DNA from: Streptomyces fulvoviolaceus
GTDB lineage: Bacteria; Actinomycetota; Actinomycetes; Streptomycetales; Streptomycetaceae
Direction: 5' to 3'
NCBI RefSeq assembly: GCF_000718165.1
Contig: NZ_JOEY01000049.1
Coordinates: 11,201 to 75,200, forward strand
Length of the DNA: 64,000 nt
A program made the translations under genes and the position numbers. Shown here piece by piece: positions 18,589-28,069 of the stretch. The stretch's first letter is position 1. Each line of letters starts with the position of its first letter. The notes below the pieces were generated by a model. The model had not been told where the DNA came from and did not search any database. It was given only the letters and a program-made list of their open reading frames with translations.

Positions 18589-20159
18589 CGGGCGGCCACC
18601 GCCTGAAGAGCCGTCCGCTCCGTCCGCTCCGTCCGCTCCGTCCTCTCCGTCCGCTCCTCGGCCATCCGCAGCAGCGCCTGTTTGTCGATCTTGCCGCGGT
18701 CGGTCTCGGGCAGGAATGGCAGGGGCATGACACTCTCGGGCACGCAGTAGTACGGCAGCGCGTCCGCCACCGCGCGCCGGGCTGTGCCGGGGTCGACGTC
18801 CGCCGGGCAGACGAACGACACCAGGGTCCGCGCGTCCCGCTTCAGCGTCACCGCGCGCGAGCAGCCCTCGACCGATTCCAGGACCGCCGAGACCGAGTCG
18901 AGTTCGACGCGGAAGCCGCGGACCTTGACCTGGTCGTCGGTGCGGCCGAGGTGTTCCAGTTCGCCGTCGGGGGTCCAGCGGCCGAGGTCGCGGGTGCGGA
19001 ACATACGGCGGCCGCCGCCGAGGAAGGGGTCGGGGGCGTAGCGCTCGGCGTTCAGCCGGTCATTGCCCAGGTAGCCCGCCGAGACGCAGTCGCCGCCCGC
19101 CCACATCTCGCCCACCTCGCCGATGGGGAGGGGACGGCGGTCGGCGTCCAGGACGTAGACCGTGTTGTTGGGGGTCGGGCGGCCGATGGTCAGCAGCTCG
19201 GCGGCCGGGGTGTGGCGGCGCATCGTGTTCACGATGGTCGTCTCCGTCGGGCCGCAGCAGTTGAAGAAGGCCGCCTGCCGGGCCCAGCGGTCGGCGAGCG
19301 GGCGCGGGCAGGGCTCCCCGGCCACGGCGACCGTGCGCACGTGCGGGCAGGCGGCGGGGTCGATGCCGGACAGGACGGTCGGCGTGGCGATCAGCACGTC
19401 GGCCGTACGGGCCGCGGCCGCGATGTCCTTGCCGCGGATGACCAGGGTGGCGCCGTGGGTGAGGCAGCCGAGGATCTCCCAGGCGGCCATGTCGAAGGCG
19501 ATGCTGAGGAGCTGGGCCACGCGGTCGCCGGGACGGATGCCGAGGCCGCCGGGTTCGGTGAGGAGGATGCCCGCGACGTTGCGGTGGGTGACCTTCACAC
19601 CGTTGGGCCGGCCGGTGGTGCCGGAGGTGAAGAGGACGTAGCAGCCGTCGTCGGGGCTGATCCGCCGGACGGGCGGGGTCGCCGGTTCGTACGGCTGGGG
19701 CTCGTCGAGGGTGATCAGCCGGTGGCCGGGCGGCAGCGGCACCCGGTGGGCGTGTTCGGCGACGGTGAGGACGACGCGCGTGCGGGCGGTGCGGACGACG
19801 TGGGCGAGCTGGGCCGGGGGCGCGAGGCCGATGTCCTGGGGGACATAGGCGGCGCCCGCCTTCAGGATGCCGAGCAGGCCCACGAGCATCGGGATCGAAC
19901 GGCGTACGAAGAGTCCGACATGGTCGCCGGGCCGTACGCCCTCTCTCACCAGGCGGGCGGCGAGCGCGGTCGCGTACCGGTCCAGCTCGCCGTAGGTGAT
20001 CGTCCCGCCCTGGTGTTCGGCGGCGACGGAGTGGGGGGCGGCGGCTGCGTGCCGTTCGACGGCGCGGTGGACGAGCGGGTCCGGGACGGGGACGGTGGGG
20101 CCGTGGCCGTACTGCCGGAAGAGGTGCTGATCGCGGGGGGCTAAGTGGCGCAGAGGCAT
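18585..20159 (-). CDS. Stand-alone adenylation (AMP-binding) enzyme, NRPS A-domain type
   Basis: The 524-residue protein is a complete A domain. Motifs are A3 YVLFTSGTTGRPNGVKVTH (about 174), A4 AFDMAAWEILG (221-231), A5 FNCCGPTETT, A7 TRDLGRWTPDGELEHLG, A8 VKVRGFRVEL and A10 GKIDKQAL. Asp223 in A4 is the residue that holds the alpha-amino group in amino-acid-activating domains. No carrier domain follows, so the adenylate must go to another acceptor. ATG 20159 has AGGAGGT at good spacing; a longer frame to 20252 was rejected. The C terminus is an (ERT)n run from a 9-bp tandem repeat. It is coupled to the membrane reductase by ATGA. Confidence 0.85.
   Translation of the reverse strand: MPLRHLAPRDQHLFRQYGHGPTVPVPDPLVHRAVERHAAAAPHSVAAEHQGGTITYGELDRYATALAARLVREGVRPGDHVGLFVRRSIPMLVGLLGILKAGAAYVPQDIGLAPPAQLAHVVRTARTRVVLTVAEHAHRVPLPPGHRLITLDEPQPYEPATPPVRRISPDDGCYVLFTSGTTGRPNGVKVTHRNVAGILLTEPGGLGIRPGDRVAQLLSIAFDMAAWEILGCLTHGATLVIRGKDIAAAARTADVLIATPTVLSGIDPAACPHVRTVAVAGEPCPRPLADRWARQAAFFNCCGPTETTIVNTMRRHTPAAELLTIGRPTPNNTVYVLDADRRPLPIGEVGEMWAGGDCVSAGYLGNDRLNAERYAPDPFLGGGRRMFRTRDLGRWTPDGELEHLGRTDDQVKVRGFRVELDSVSAVLESVEGCSRAVTLKRDARTLVSFVCPADVDPGTARRAVADALPYYCVPESVMPLPFLPETDRGKIDKQALLRMAEERTERTERTERTERTALQAVAAR
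18613..18657. repeat. 9-bp tandem repeat (five units) in the ligase 3' end
   Basis: GTCCGCTCC is repeated at 18613, 18622, 18631, 18640 (one changed base) and 18649. On the coding strand it encodes Glu-Arg-Thr units near the C terminus. Unit number could vary without shifting frame. Confidence 0.9.
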
Positions 20160-20439
20160 GCTGGGGGGACCTCCTGGCTGGCTTTTCGAGTGACGGTTTG
20201 CCTGGCGCCAAGCTGGATCGATCCGCGCTCGACTGTAGTTCCGGTTTTTCAACTCTCAACAAGGCGTGATCGGCCAACCACGAAACGGAATGAGCCACAT
20301 GTGGCGTCTTTCACCACACGGGCAACTTCCGTACCGGCCGGCGGCAACTCTGAGGTGGCCAGGTGTGCGCCTCGACCAGCGGGGTCGTATGCGCCTCACG
20401 GCGTCCGCCCGGCAGCGGGGAGGCTCCCGCCCCGGGCGC

Positions 20440-20477
20440 GTAACACAGAGCCGCCCTCCGTGTAACACGGCCGAAGC
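20440..20477 (+). promoter_or_regulatory. GlnR-type box upstream of nasA
   Basis: Two GTAAC half-sites (20440 and 20462) are exactly 22 bp apart. Each is followed after 6 nt by a second element (CCGCC, weak; GAAGC, good). This fits the actinomycete GlnR pattern of GTnAC-n6-GnAAC repeated with 6-nt spacing. The box ends 12 nt before the nasA ATG. Control of nitrate assimilation by GlnR is known in Streptomyces; binding here is inferred. The rest of 20160-20439 holds no gene I can see. Confidence 0.65.
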
Positions 20478-20489
20478 ACGCTGAGGAGC

Positions 20490-22580
20490 ATGCCGAACTC
20501 CGTGACGCCCACGCACTGCCCGTACTGCGCCCTGCAGTGCGGGATGAACCTGACTCCCGCACCGGACGGGACCGTCGAGGTGACCGAGCGCGCGGATTTC
20601 CCGGTGAACCGGGGCGCGCTGTGCGGCAAGGGCCGTACCGCGCCGGCGGTGCTCTCGTCCCGGGTGCGGCTGACCTCCCCGTTGGTGCGCTCCGAGGGCA
20701 CGCTCGTGCCCGCATCCTGGGACGAGGCACTGGACCGGATCGCCGAGGGGCTGTCCCGCACGCGCACGGAGCATGGTCCGGACGCGTGCGGGGTCTTCGG
20801 CGGGGGCGGCCTGACGAACGAGAAGGCGTACACCCTCGGCAAGTTCGCGCGCGTGGTGCTCGGCACCTCGCAGATCGACTACAACGGCCGCTTCTGCATG
20901 TCGTCCGCGGCGGCCGGCGGCATGAAGGCGTTCGGCCTGGACCGGGGTCTGCCGTTCCCGCTGGAGGACATCCCGAAGACGGGCTGCGTGATCCTCGTCG
21001 GGTCGAACCTCGCGGAGACGATGCCGCCCTCGCTGCGTTTCTTCAACGAGCTGAAGGAGAACGGCGGCACGCTGATCGTCATCGACCCGCGCCGCACCAA
21101 GACCGCCGAGCACGCCGACCTGCACCTCGCACCCCGCCCGGGCACCGACCTCGCGCTGGCGCTCGGAATGCTGCACCTGGTGGTGGCGGAAGGTCTCACA
21201 GACGAGGCGTACGTCAGTGAGCGCACGGCCGGCTGGGAGGACGCGCGGGCCGCGGCGATGGCCCACTGGCCGGAATACGTGGAACGGATCACGGGCGTGT
21301 CCGTGCCCGAACTCCGCGAGGCCGTACGGATGTTCTGCGAGCCCGAGGCCGCGATGGTGCTCACCGCACGCGGGCCCGAGCAGCAGTCCAAGGGCACGGA
21401 CACCGTGGGCGCGTGGATCAACCTGTGCCTGGCCACGGGACGGGCGGGACGCCCCTTCTCCGGGTACGGCTGTCTGACCGGGCAGGGCAACGGACAGGGC
21501 GGACGCGAACACGGCCAGAAGGCCGACCAGTTGCCCGGCTACCGCAAGCTGGACGACCCGGCGGCGCGGCGCCATGTGGCCGATGTGTGGGGCGTGGACC
21601 CCGACTCGCTGCCCGGTCCCGGGCGCAGTGCCTACGAGCTGCTCGACGCGCTGGGCACGGACATCAAGTCGCTGCTGCTGATGGGCTCGAACCCGGTGGT
21701 GTCGGCGCCGCACGCCGCACACATCGAGGAGCGCATCAAGTCCCTTGATTTCCTTGCCGTTTGTGACGTCGTCCTGTCGGAGACTGCCGCGCTCGCGGAT
21801 GTCGTACTGCCGGTGACGCAGTGGGCCGAGGAGACGGGGACGACGACCAACCTGGAGGGGCGCGTGCTGCTGCGGAAGCAGGCGATCACGCCTCCGGACG
21901 GCATCCGCAGCGACCTGGAGGTCATGCACGAGCTGGCCGACCGGCTGGGTGTGGAGAAGGGCTTCCCGACCGATCCCGAGGAGGTCTTCGAGGAGCTGCG
22001 GCGCGCGAGCGCGGGCGGGCCCGCGGACTACTCCGGGATCACGTACCGGCGGCTGGCGGAGGAGAACGGGGTGTTCTGGCCGTGCCCCTCCGCCGACTCG
22101 GACGCGGGAGCGGTCCACCCCGGCACCCCCCGCCTCTTCCTCGACCGTTTCGCCACCGCGGACGGCCGCGCCCGCTTCGTACCCGTCTCGCACCGGCCGA
22201 TCGCCGAGGAGCCGGACGACGACTACCCCGTCCTGCTCACCACCGGGCGGGTGGTGGCGCAGTACCAGTCCGGCGCCCAGACCCGGCGCGTCGACGAGCT
22301 GAACGCCGCCGCACCCGGACCGTTCGTCGAGCTGCACCCGCGCCTCGCGGAACGGCTGGGCGCGGCCGAGGGCGACCCGGTGGCCGTGGTCTCCCGACGG
22401 GGCCGGGCCGTGGCACCGGCCCGGATCACGCTGGGGATCCGCCCCGACACCGTCTTCATGCCCTTCCACTGGCACGGCGAGGGCCGCGCCAACACCCTGA
22501 CCAACCCGGCCCTCGACCCGACCTCCCGGATGCCGGAGTTCAAGGCGTGCGCGGTGCGGTTGGAGGCGGTGAAGTCATAG
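20490..22580 (+). CDS. nasA: Assimilatory nitrate reductase catalytic subunit
   Basis: The 696-residue molybdopterin enzyme reduces nitrate to nitrite in the cytoplasm. An N-terminal 4Fe-4S cluster is bound by Cys10, Cys13, Cys17 and Cys45. Cys136 in GRFCMSSAAAG is the likely molybdenum ligand, as in NasA/NapA-type enzymes. The C-terminal domain ends near HGEGRANTLTNPALDP. There is no Tat signal and no C-terminal 2Fe-2S domain, so electrons must come from a separate carrier, perhaps the flavoprotein at 38904-40121. GAGGAG lies before ATG 20490, and a GlnR-like box lies just upstream. Confidence 0.92.
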   Translation: MPNSVTPTHCPYCALQCGMNLTPAPDGTVEVTERADFPVNRGALCGKGRTAPAVLSSRVRLTSPLVRSEGTLVPASWDEALDRIAEGLSRTRTEHGPDACGVFGGGGLTNEKAYTLGKFARVVLGTSQIDYNGRFCMSSAAAGGMKAFGLDRGLPFPLEDIPKTGCVILVGSNLAETMPPSLRFFNELKENGGTLIVIDPRRTKTAEHADLHLAPRPGTDLALALGMLHLVVAEGLTDEAYVSERTAGWEDARAAAMAHWPEYVERITGVSVPELREAVRMFCEPEAAMVLTARGPEQQSKGTDTVGAWINLCLATGRAGRPFSGYGCLTGQGNGQGGREHGQKADQLPGYRKLDDPAARRHVADVWGVDPDSLPGPGRSAYELLDALGTDIKSLLLMGSNPVVSAPHAAHIEERIKSLDFLAVCDVVLSETAALADVVLPVTQWAEETGTTTNLEGRVLLRKQAITPPDGIRSDLEVMHELADRLGVEKGFPTDPEEVFEELRRASAGGPADYSGITYRRLAEENGVFWPCPSADSDAGAVHPGTPRLFLDRFATADGRARFVPVSHRPIAEEPDDDYPVLLTTGRVVAQYQSGAQTRRVDELNAAAPGPFVELHPRLAERLGAAEGDPVAVVSRRGRAVAPARITLGIRPDTVFMPFHWHGEGRANTLTNPALDPTSRMPEFKACAVRLEAVKS

Positions 22581-22600
22581 GCCTCTCAGGCTGGTTCGCC

Positions 22601-22614
22601 TACGCTGGCCTGCG
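22601..22614 (+). promoter_or_regulatory. -10 element of a probable leaderless alpha-galactosidase transcript
   Basis: TACGCT at 22601-22606 is followed by 8 nt and ATG 22615, with no ribosome site. It matches the TAnnnT plus 6-8 nt pattern seen at several starts in this window. Confidence 0.4.
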
Positions 22615-24687
22615 ATGACAGACGACACGTTCGGCTACCGCTGGGGCCACTCCGCCCTCACTCTCGACCTCGACCTGGGCCTCGACGGTGAGGCGCCCCG
22701 ACTGCTGCGGGTGGCCCGGCCCGATGACCCGGAGTCGCCGCCGGTCGCGCTGCCGATGGTCGACGTGACCCTGCTGGGCGCGGGCACCGGCTGGTCCGGT
22801 CCGCGCTTCCGGGGTACGGCGCTCGGGGCGCGCCTGCGGTACCGGGCACACCATGCGGCGTACGGCGACGGGTGGCACCACCTGGCGGTCGAACTGCACG
22901 ACGCGGACAGCGGGTTGACCGCCTTCGCCGAGTACTCCTCCCCCGACGCGGTCCCGGTACTGCGCTCCCGTGTCCGGCTGCGCAACGACGGCACCGAACC
23001 GCTGACCGTCCGCTCCGTCGGCAGCCTCCTCCTCGGCGGCCTGCCCTCCCCCGACGTGCTCGACGCGCACCGGGCCCGCAACGACTGGCTCGCCGAGTGC
23101 CGTTGGTACACCGAGCCGCTGCGGGACTCCGTCCCGGACATCGGCCGGGACGTCCACGAGCACGACGCGCGTGCGGCGCTACGGCTGACCGGGCGGGGCA
23201 GCTGGCCGACCGACGGGCACCTGGCGATGGGCGCGCTCACCGACCGTACGGACGGGCGCTGCCGGCTGTGGCAGGTGGAGTCGGCGGCGGGCTGGGTGTG
23301 GGACGCGGGCGAGGCGCCGGCCTCGCGGACGTACGTCGGGCTCGGTGGTCCGACCTACGACGACCACGGCTGGCTCCAAGTGCTCGAACCAGGCGAGGAG
23401 TTCGCCTCCGAGTACGCGGCGCTCGCGCTCGGCGACGGCTTCGACGGAGCGCTGGCCGCGCTGACGTCGTACCGCCGGCGCGTCCGCCACCCGCACCCGG
23501 ACCACGACCGCCTCCCGGTCGTCTTCAACGACTACATGAACACCCTGATGGGCGACCCCACGACCGAGAAGCTGCTGCCGCTCGTCGACGCGGCGGCGGA
23601 CGCGGGCGCGGAGTACTTCTGCGTCGACGCCGGCTGGTACGACGACACGGTGGACGGCGGCTGGTGGGACAGCGTGGGTGCGTGGGAGGCGTCCACGCGC
23701 CGCTTCCCGGGCGGGCTCGGCCTCGGAGAGGTGCTGGGGCGGATCCGCGAGCGCGGGATGGTGCCGGGGCTGTGGCTGGAGCCGGAGGTGGTGGGTGTGC
23801 GCAGTGAGATGGCCTCAGTGTTGCCGGCCGCTGCCTTCCTGCGCCACGACGACGGCAGCCGGGTCACCGAACAGGGCCGCCACCAGCTGGACTTGACGCA
23901 TCCGGCGGCCCGGGCGCACCTGGACGCGACGGTCGACCGGATCGTCGGCGACTGGGGCGTGGGCTATCTGAAGCTGGACTACAACATCACGACCTCGGCG
24001 CCGGGGCTGCTGGAGCACACGCGGGCGTGGCGGTCCTGGCTGTCGTCCGTCCTGGACCGGCATCCGGACCTGGTGATCGAGAACTGCGCCTCGGGCGGCA
24101 TGCGCATGGACGGCGCGTCCCTGTCGGTCGCCCAGCTCCAGTCGACCTCCGACCAGCAGGATCCCGTCCGCTACCCGCCGATCGCGGCGGCGGCTCCGAC
24201 GGTGGTCCCGCCGGAGCAGGGAGCGGTGTGGGCGTACCCGCAACCGTCGTACACGGACGCGGAGATCGCCTTCACCCTCGGTACGGCGATGCTGGGCCGC
24301 ATTCATCTCTCCGGGCACCTGGACCGTATGACGACTCGTCAACTGGACCTGGTACGGAACGCGTTGGCGACGTACAAGGTGATCCGCGAGGATCTGCGCA
24401 CCGCGCTGCCCTTCTGGCCGCTGGGGCTGCCGGGGTGGACGGACGAGTGGCTGGCGCTGGGGCTGCGGGGGCCGGTTCCGGTCGAGGGGGCGACGTATCT
24501 GTCGGTGTGGCGGCGGGGCGGCGAGACGGAACTGACCTTGCCCGTACGCCACTTGGCGCGGACCGAGAGCGTACGGGTGGAGGTCCTGCACGCCACCGCA
24601 GGTGCGGCGGCGGAGTGGGACGGGCCGACGGGACTGCGGGTGACGCTGCCGTCGGCGCCGTCGGTCGTGCTGGTGCGGCTTACGTAG
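22615..24687 (+). CDS. GH36 alpha-galactosidase
   Basis: The 690-residue protein follows the GH36 plan: an N-terminal beta-sandwich, a TIM barrel from about residue 300 and a short C-terminal beta domain. The nucleophile is Asp455 in YLKLDYN, and the acid/base is Asp513 in TSDQQDP. Other markers are FCVDAGWYDD, PGLWLEPEVV and IENCASGGMRMD. It lacks a signal peptide, so it acts on imported alpha-galactosides. The 3' end overlaps the convergent dioxygenase by 8 bp. Confidence 0.9.
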   Translation: MTDDTFGYRWGHSALTLDLDLGLDGEAPRLLRVARPDDPESPPVALPMVDVTLLGAGTGWSGPRFRGTALGARLRYRAHHAAYGDGWHHLAVELHDADSGLTAFAEYSSPDAVPVLRSRVRLRNDGTEPLTVRSVGSLLLGGLPSPDVLDAHRARNDWLAECRWYTEPLRDSVPDIGRDVHEHDARAALRLTGRGSWPTDGHLAMGALTDRTDGRCRLWQVESAAGWVWDAGEAPASRTYVGLGGPTYDDHGWLQVLEPGEEFASEYAALALGDGFDGALAALTSYRRRVRHPHPDHDRLPVVFNDYMNTLMGDPTTEKLLPLVDAAADAGAEYFCVDAGWYDDTVDGGWWDSVGAWEASTRRFPGGLGLGEVLGRIRERGMVPGLWLEPEVVGVRSEMASVLPAAAFLRHDDGSRVTEQGRHQLDLTHPAARAHLDATVDRIVGDWGVGYLKLDYNITTSAPGLLEHTRAWRSWLSSVLDRHPDLVIENCASGGMRMDGASLSVAQLQSTSDQQDPVRYPPIAAAAPTVVPPEQGAVWAYPQPSYTDAEIAFTLGTAMLGRIHLSGHLDRMTTRQLDLVRNALATYKVIREDLRTALPFWPLGLPGWTDEWLALGLRGPVPVEGATYLSVWRRGGETELTLPVRHLARTESVRVEVLHATAGAAAEWDGPTGLRVTLPSAPSVVLVRLT

Positions 24688-25621
24688 GCGAAGCGCCCGA
24701 CGGCATCGCGGGCGGTGAGCCGCTCGGCTGTCCGGTGGGCGGCTCGGGTGGCTGGCTTCCGCCGCCGGGAGGCGGGCTTCCGCCGTCTCCGCTCCCCGCG
24801 CCCGTGTTCTCCTTGTCCGGGTCGATGCCGACCGTCAGCGTGCCCGTGAACCCCTTGTCCACGGACCCGGTGATGGTCATGAGCCCGTCCTTGGCGCCGC
24901 CGCCGGCGTAGACCATGTCGTCGTCCAACTTGGTCCAGGTGCCGACGTGTTGGCTGTACGGCTCGGTCTTGTAGACCTCGTCGCCGTACTTGTCGTCGAA
25001 GAAGAGCTGGCCGGTCCAGTTGACCTTGCCGCCCTCGTAGGTGTCGTCGGCCTTCTTGCCGCCGGTGTGCACCTTGACGTGGATGTGCGTGGTGCGCGGG
25101 GTGTACCAGCCGGGGTAGATCGTCGTGATCTCCACGACGCCGTTGCCGTTGGTGGTCTGGTAGCCGCGCAGGTACGTCTTGTCGTTCGCCCCGCTGGTGT
25201 CCTCGCTCTCCTCGGGGACCGAGGTACCGCCGGGGCCGGTGGTGGTGTAGCCGGAGTAGTAGCCCCAGGCGTCGCAGTGCCAGATCTCGACGGCGGCGTC
25301 CTTGACCGGTTCGCAGTCGTCCGTCTGGTCCAGCACGGTCAGCTTCACCATGAGGGGGACGCCCTCCTTGCCCTCGGTGATGTTCTTCCGGAACAGGGCG
25401 CCGTCGAGGTAGTACGGCCCTTCGGTGACGCTGCCGTTGAGGACGCAGATGTCGGAGGCCGTGCCGGAGGCGGAGGCCGAACCGGAGGCCGCTGCCTGGA
25501 TGTCGGAGTCGTCGTCGGAGGAGCACGAGGTGACGCCCAGCCCCACGGCCGCCCCGGCCGCCACCCCGCTGAGCGCGAGCGCGCGTCTTCTGGTGATGTC
25601 GCTGTCGTTCATGGCGTTCAT
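24680..25621 (-). CDS. Secreted intradiol ring-cleavage dioxygenase (Tat lipoprotein)
   Basis: The 313-residue protein starts with a twin-arginine-type signal (ITRRRALALSG) and a lipobox ending VTSC. A 3,4-dioxygenase-type beta domain follows. The Fe(III) Tyr/Tyr/His/His set is visible in WHCDAWGYYSGY and YPGWYTPRTTHIHVKV. Family enzymes cleave catechol-type rings between the hydroxyls; an extracytoplasmic form could act on lignin-derived phenolics. The C terminus is a Gly/Pro/Ser-rich tail. The start ATG 25621 has no ribosome site but has TACCCT 6 nt upstream, suggesting a leaderless transcript. ATG 25612 is an alternative. Confidence 0.85.
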   Translation of the reverse strand: MNAMNDSDITRRRALALSGVAAGAAVGLGVTSCSSDDDSDIQAAASGSASASGTASDICVLNGSVTEGPYYLDGALFRKNITEGKEGVPLMVKLTVLDQTDDCEPVKDAAVEIWHCDAWGYYSGYTTTGPGGTSVPEESEDTSGANDKTYLRGYQTTNGNGVVEITTIYPGWYTPRTTHIHVKVHTGGKKADDTYEGGKVNWTGQLFFDDKYGDEVYKTEPYSQHVGTWTKLDDDMVYAGGGAKDGLMTITGSVDKGFTGTLTVGIDPDKENTGAGSGDGGSPPPGGGSQPPEPPTGQPSGSPPAMPSGASPT

Positions 25622-25696
25622 GGCGGGAGGGTAGGCAGGCCCGATGCGCCGGATGGGGGTGCCGCACGGGGTGGTCGCCCACACGGACGCGACGCG

Positions 25697-25810
25697 CTCC
25701 GCTGGGTGCGGCGATATGCGGCTCCGCCGCGGGGCCGCGACAGGTGGTTGGCCGACTGCGGCGCCGTCGTGGCTGGTCGCGCAGTTCCCCGCGCCCCTTA
25801 ACGGGGCGCT
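25697..25810. repeat. Interspersed Streptomyces repeats (two types)
   Basis: At 25709-25727 lies the inverse of the GGAGCCGCATATCG repeat seen at 9.9 kb. At 25767-25810 lies GTGGCTGGTCGCGCAGTTCC then CCGCGCCCCTTAACGGGGCG, a common Streptomyces intergenic motif with a second copy at 61938-61979. Confidence 0.7.
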
Positions 25811-25847
25811 GCCGAACCGTCTCTCCGGCTGATCCGTCGGGCAAATC

Positions 25848-26264
25848 CTAGCCGCGGACCAGCCAGTCGCCACTTCCGATGCGCTTCCCGCGAGCGCGCA
25901 GTCTTGCCGCTACGGCTGGGGCTGCGACGTACACCCAGGCCTGCACGGCCCTGCCGTCGGCGTCTCGTACGACCTCGCGGGCGACGCGCTCGTAGAGGTT
26001 GCGCGGGTCGCCCGGGACGTACTCCTCCAAGTGATCGAGGGCGGCGAGTAGGTCCTCGTACGTCTCGGGGCGAGCGGTGACGAGCTCCCCGAACACCGGG
26101 CCGCCACCCGGCTCCTCGACGAGATACGGATAACCGGGGCCGTCGTACAGCACCGCGCCCGGCAGCCGCGCGGGCTCCTCGGAGCTCGTGCGGCCGGAGA
26201 GGAACAGGTCGTGGTTGACCTCGCCGGGGCGAAGGGTGCCGTAGACGAAGAAGGGCAGCGTCAC
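25848..26264 (-). CDS. Gamma-glutamylcyclotransferase-like (AIG2/GGACT) protein
   Basis: The 138-residue protein carries the family nucleotide-like loop FVYGTLRPGEVNHDLF at its N terminus. It also has the FGELVTARPETYEDLLAALDHLEEY core, which contains the acidic residue expected of the cyclotransferase site. Family members release 5-oxoproline from gamma-glutamyl compounds; the substrate here is unknown. The start is GTG 26264, with a GAGGGGAGAG stretch upstream. Confidence 0.82.
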   Translation of the reverse strand: MTLPFFVYGTLRPGEVNHDLFLSGRTSSEEPARLPGAVLYDGPGYPYLVEEPGGGPVFGELVTARPETYEDLLAALDHLEEYVPGDPRNLYERVAREVVRDADGRAVQAWVYVAAPAVAARLRARGKRIGSGDWLVRG

Positions 26265-26393
26265 AGAAACGATTCTCTCCCCTCACACACCTGCACGTGA
26301 GGCGCCCTGGACACGACATGTCATGGCCCCTTAAATCTTCGTCAACATCTGCGCCACCCCCACGCGCCCATTGGCGCCTTCTCGAGGAGACCG

Positions 26394-28049
26394 ATGAGTC
26401 GGATACGGCCGTACGTCCGAGGAGCCCGCTCCCGTCACCTCGCCACCGCCGGAGTGGCCGCCACCACCGCCGCCCTGCTGGCCGCCGCGCTCTCCCCCGC
26501 CGCCGACGCGGCCGACCGGCCGACCCGGGCCACCGCGCTCGAGAACGCGGCGTCGGTCCTCGTCGACCAGGCCGCAGCCCTCGGGCTCACCTCCGCGGAG
26601 GGGACGAAGGTCCGTGACGTCGTGGTGGACGCGAACGGCACGCAGCACGTGCGTTACGACCGTACGTACCAGCAACTGCCCGTGCTGGGCGGCGACTTCG
26701 TGGTCCACCTGGCCTCCGACGGCACGTACAAGAGCGCCGACCGCGCGACGAAGGGCGCGATATCCCTGTCGAGCATCACCCCGGCCCTGTCCGCCCCGAA
26801 GGCCGCCGACCTCGCGGTGAACGCGCTGCGCGCCGCCAACCTCGGCGAGACGCTGAAGAAGATAACCGCCAAGCCACAGCTGGTCGTTGACGCCCTGCAC
26901 GGGGCGCCGAAGCTGGCCTGGCAGACGAACGCCGTGGCGCAGGACTCGCTCGGCAACCCGGTCGCGCGGACGGTGCTGACCGATGCGGGCACGGGTACGC
27001 AGATCGACGCGTGGGACAGCATCGAGACGGCGACGGGCGACGGCAAGTCGCTGTACAGCGGTACGGTCCCGCTGGAGACGACGCCGTCGGGGTCGACGTA
27101 CAACCTGACGGACGCGACGCGCGGCGGCACGTACACGGGCGACGCGGCGAACAAGACCGACCTGTGCATCCTGGGCATCTGCCTCAGCCGCGCCCCCTCG
27201 ACCGTCTTCACGGACGCCGACAACCACTGGGGAACGGGGGCCGCTTCGGACCGCTCCACCGCCGCGGTCGACGCCCAGTACGGCACCGACGTCACCTGGG
27301 ACTACTACAAGAACGTCCACGGCCGCAGCGGCATCGCCGGCGACGGCAAGGGCTCCTTCAACCGCGTCCACTACGGCAGCAGCTACAACAACGCCTTCTG
27401 GGACGACAGTTGCTTCTGTATGACGTACGGCGACGGCGACGGGACGCAGCTCGGCCCGTTGGTCTCGCTGGACGTGGCCGGCCACGAGATGTCCCACGGC
27501 GTGACCTCGAAGACGGCGGCACTGACGTACTCGGGCGAGTCGGGTGGCCTGAACGAGGCGACGTCGGACATCTTCGGCACGCTGGTGGAGTTCTACGCGG
27601 GCAACTCGTCGGATGCGGGTGACTACCTGATCGGCGAGAAGATCGTGCGGTCGGGCTTCGGGCGGGACGCGCTGCGGTACATGGACCAGCCGTCGAAGGA
27701 CGGCAACTCGGCGGACTACTGGAGCAGTTCACTCGGCGACCTCGACGTCCACTACTCGTCGGGCGTCGCGAACCACTTCGCGTATCTCCTGGCGGAGGGC
27801 AGCGGCGCGAAGACCATCAACGGCGTCAGCTACGACTCGCCCACGTACAACGGCTCCACGGTGACGGGGATCGGGCGGGACAAGCTGGGCGCGATCTGGT
27901 ACCGCGCGCTGACGGTCTACATGACCTCGTCGACGAACTACGCGGGGGCCCGGACGGCGACACTGAACGCGGCGAAGGATCTGTACGGCGCGGGGAGCAC
28001 GGAGTACAACGCGGTGGGGGCCGCCTGGAGTGCGGTCAACGTGAACTGA
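26394..28049 (+). CDS. Secreted M4 (thermolysin-like) neutral metalloprotease
   Basis: The 551-residue pre-pro-enzyme has a signal peptide (about 1-40, ending PAADAADR), an FTP/PepSY propeptide (about 45-200) and an M4 catalytic domain. The zinc site is HEMSH (364-368) with the third ligand Glu388 in NEATSD. The active-site stretch DVHYSSGVANHFAYLLAEG is also present. It should be secreted and self-processed. The ATG at 26394 follows GAGGAGACC. Confidence 0.94.
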   Translation: MSRIRPYVRGARSRHLATAGVAATTAALLAAALSPAADAADRPTRATALENAASVLVDQAAALGLTSAEGTKVRDVVVDANGTQHVRYDRTYQQLPVLGGDFVVHLASDGTYKSADRATKGAISLSSITPALSAPKAADLAVNALRAANLGETLKKITAKPQLVVDALHGAPKLAWQTNAVAQDSLGNPVARTVLTDAGTGTQIDAWDSIETATGDGKSLYSGTVPLETTPSGSTYNLTDATRGGTYTGDAANKTDLCILGICLSRAPSTVFTDADNHWGTGAASDRSTAAVDAQYGTDVTWDYYKNVHGRSGIAGDGKGSFNRVHYGSSYNNAFWDDSCFCMTYGDGDGTQLGPLVSLDVAGHEMSHGVTSKTAALTYSGESGGLNEATSDIFGTLVEFYAGNSSDAGDYLIGEKIVRSGFGRDALRYMDQPSKDGNSADYWSSSLGDLDVHYSSGVANHFAYLLAEGSGAKTINGVSYDSPTYNGSTVTGIGRDKLGAIWYRALTVYMTSSTNYAGARTATLNAAKDLYGAGSTEYNAVGAAWSAVNVN

Positions 28050-28069
28050 CCTTCGGGTCTGCTCGATAC

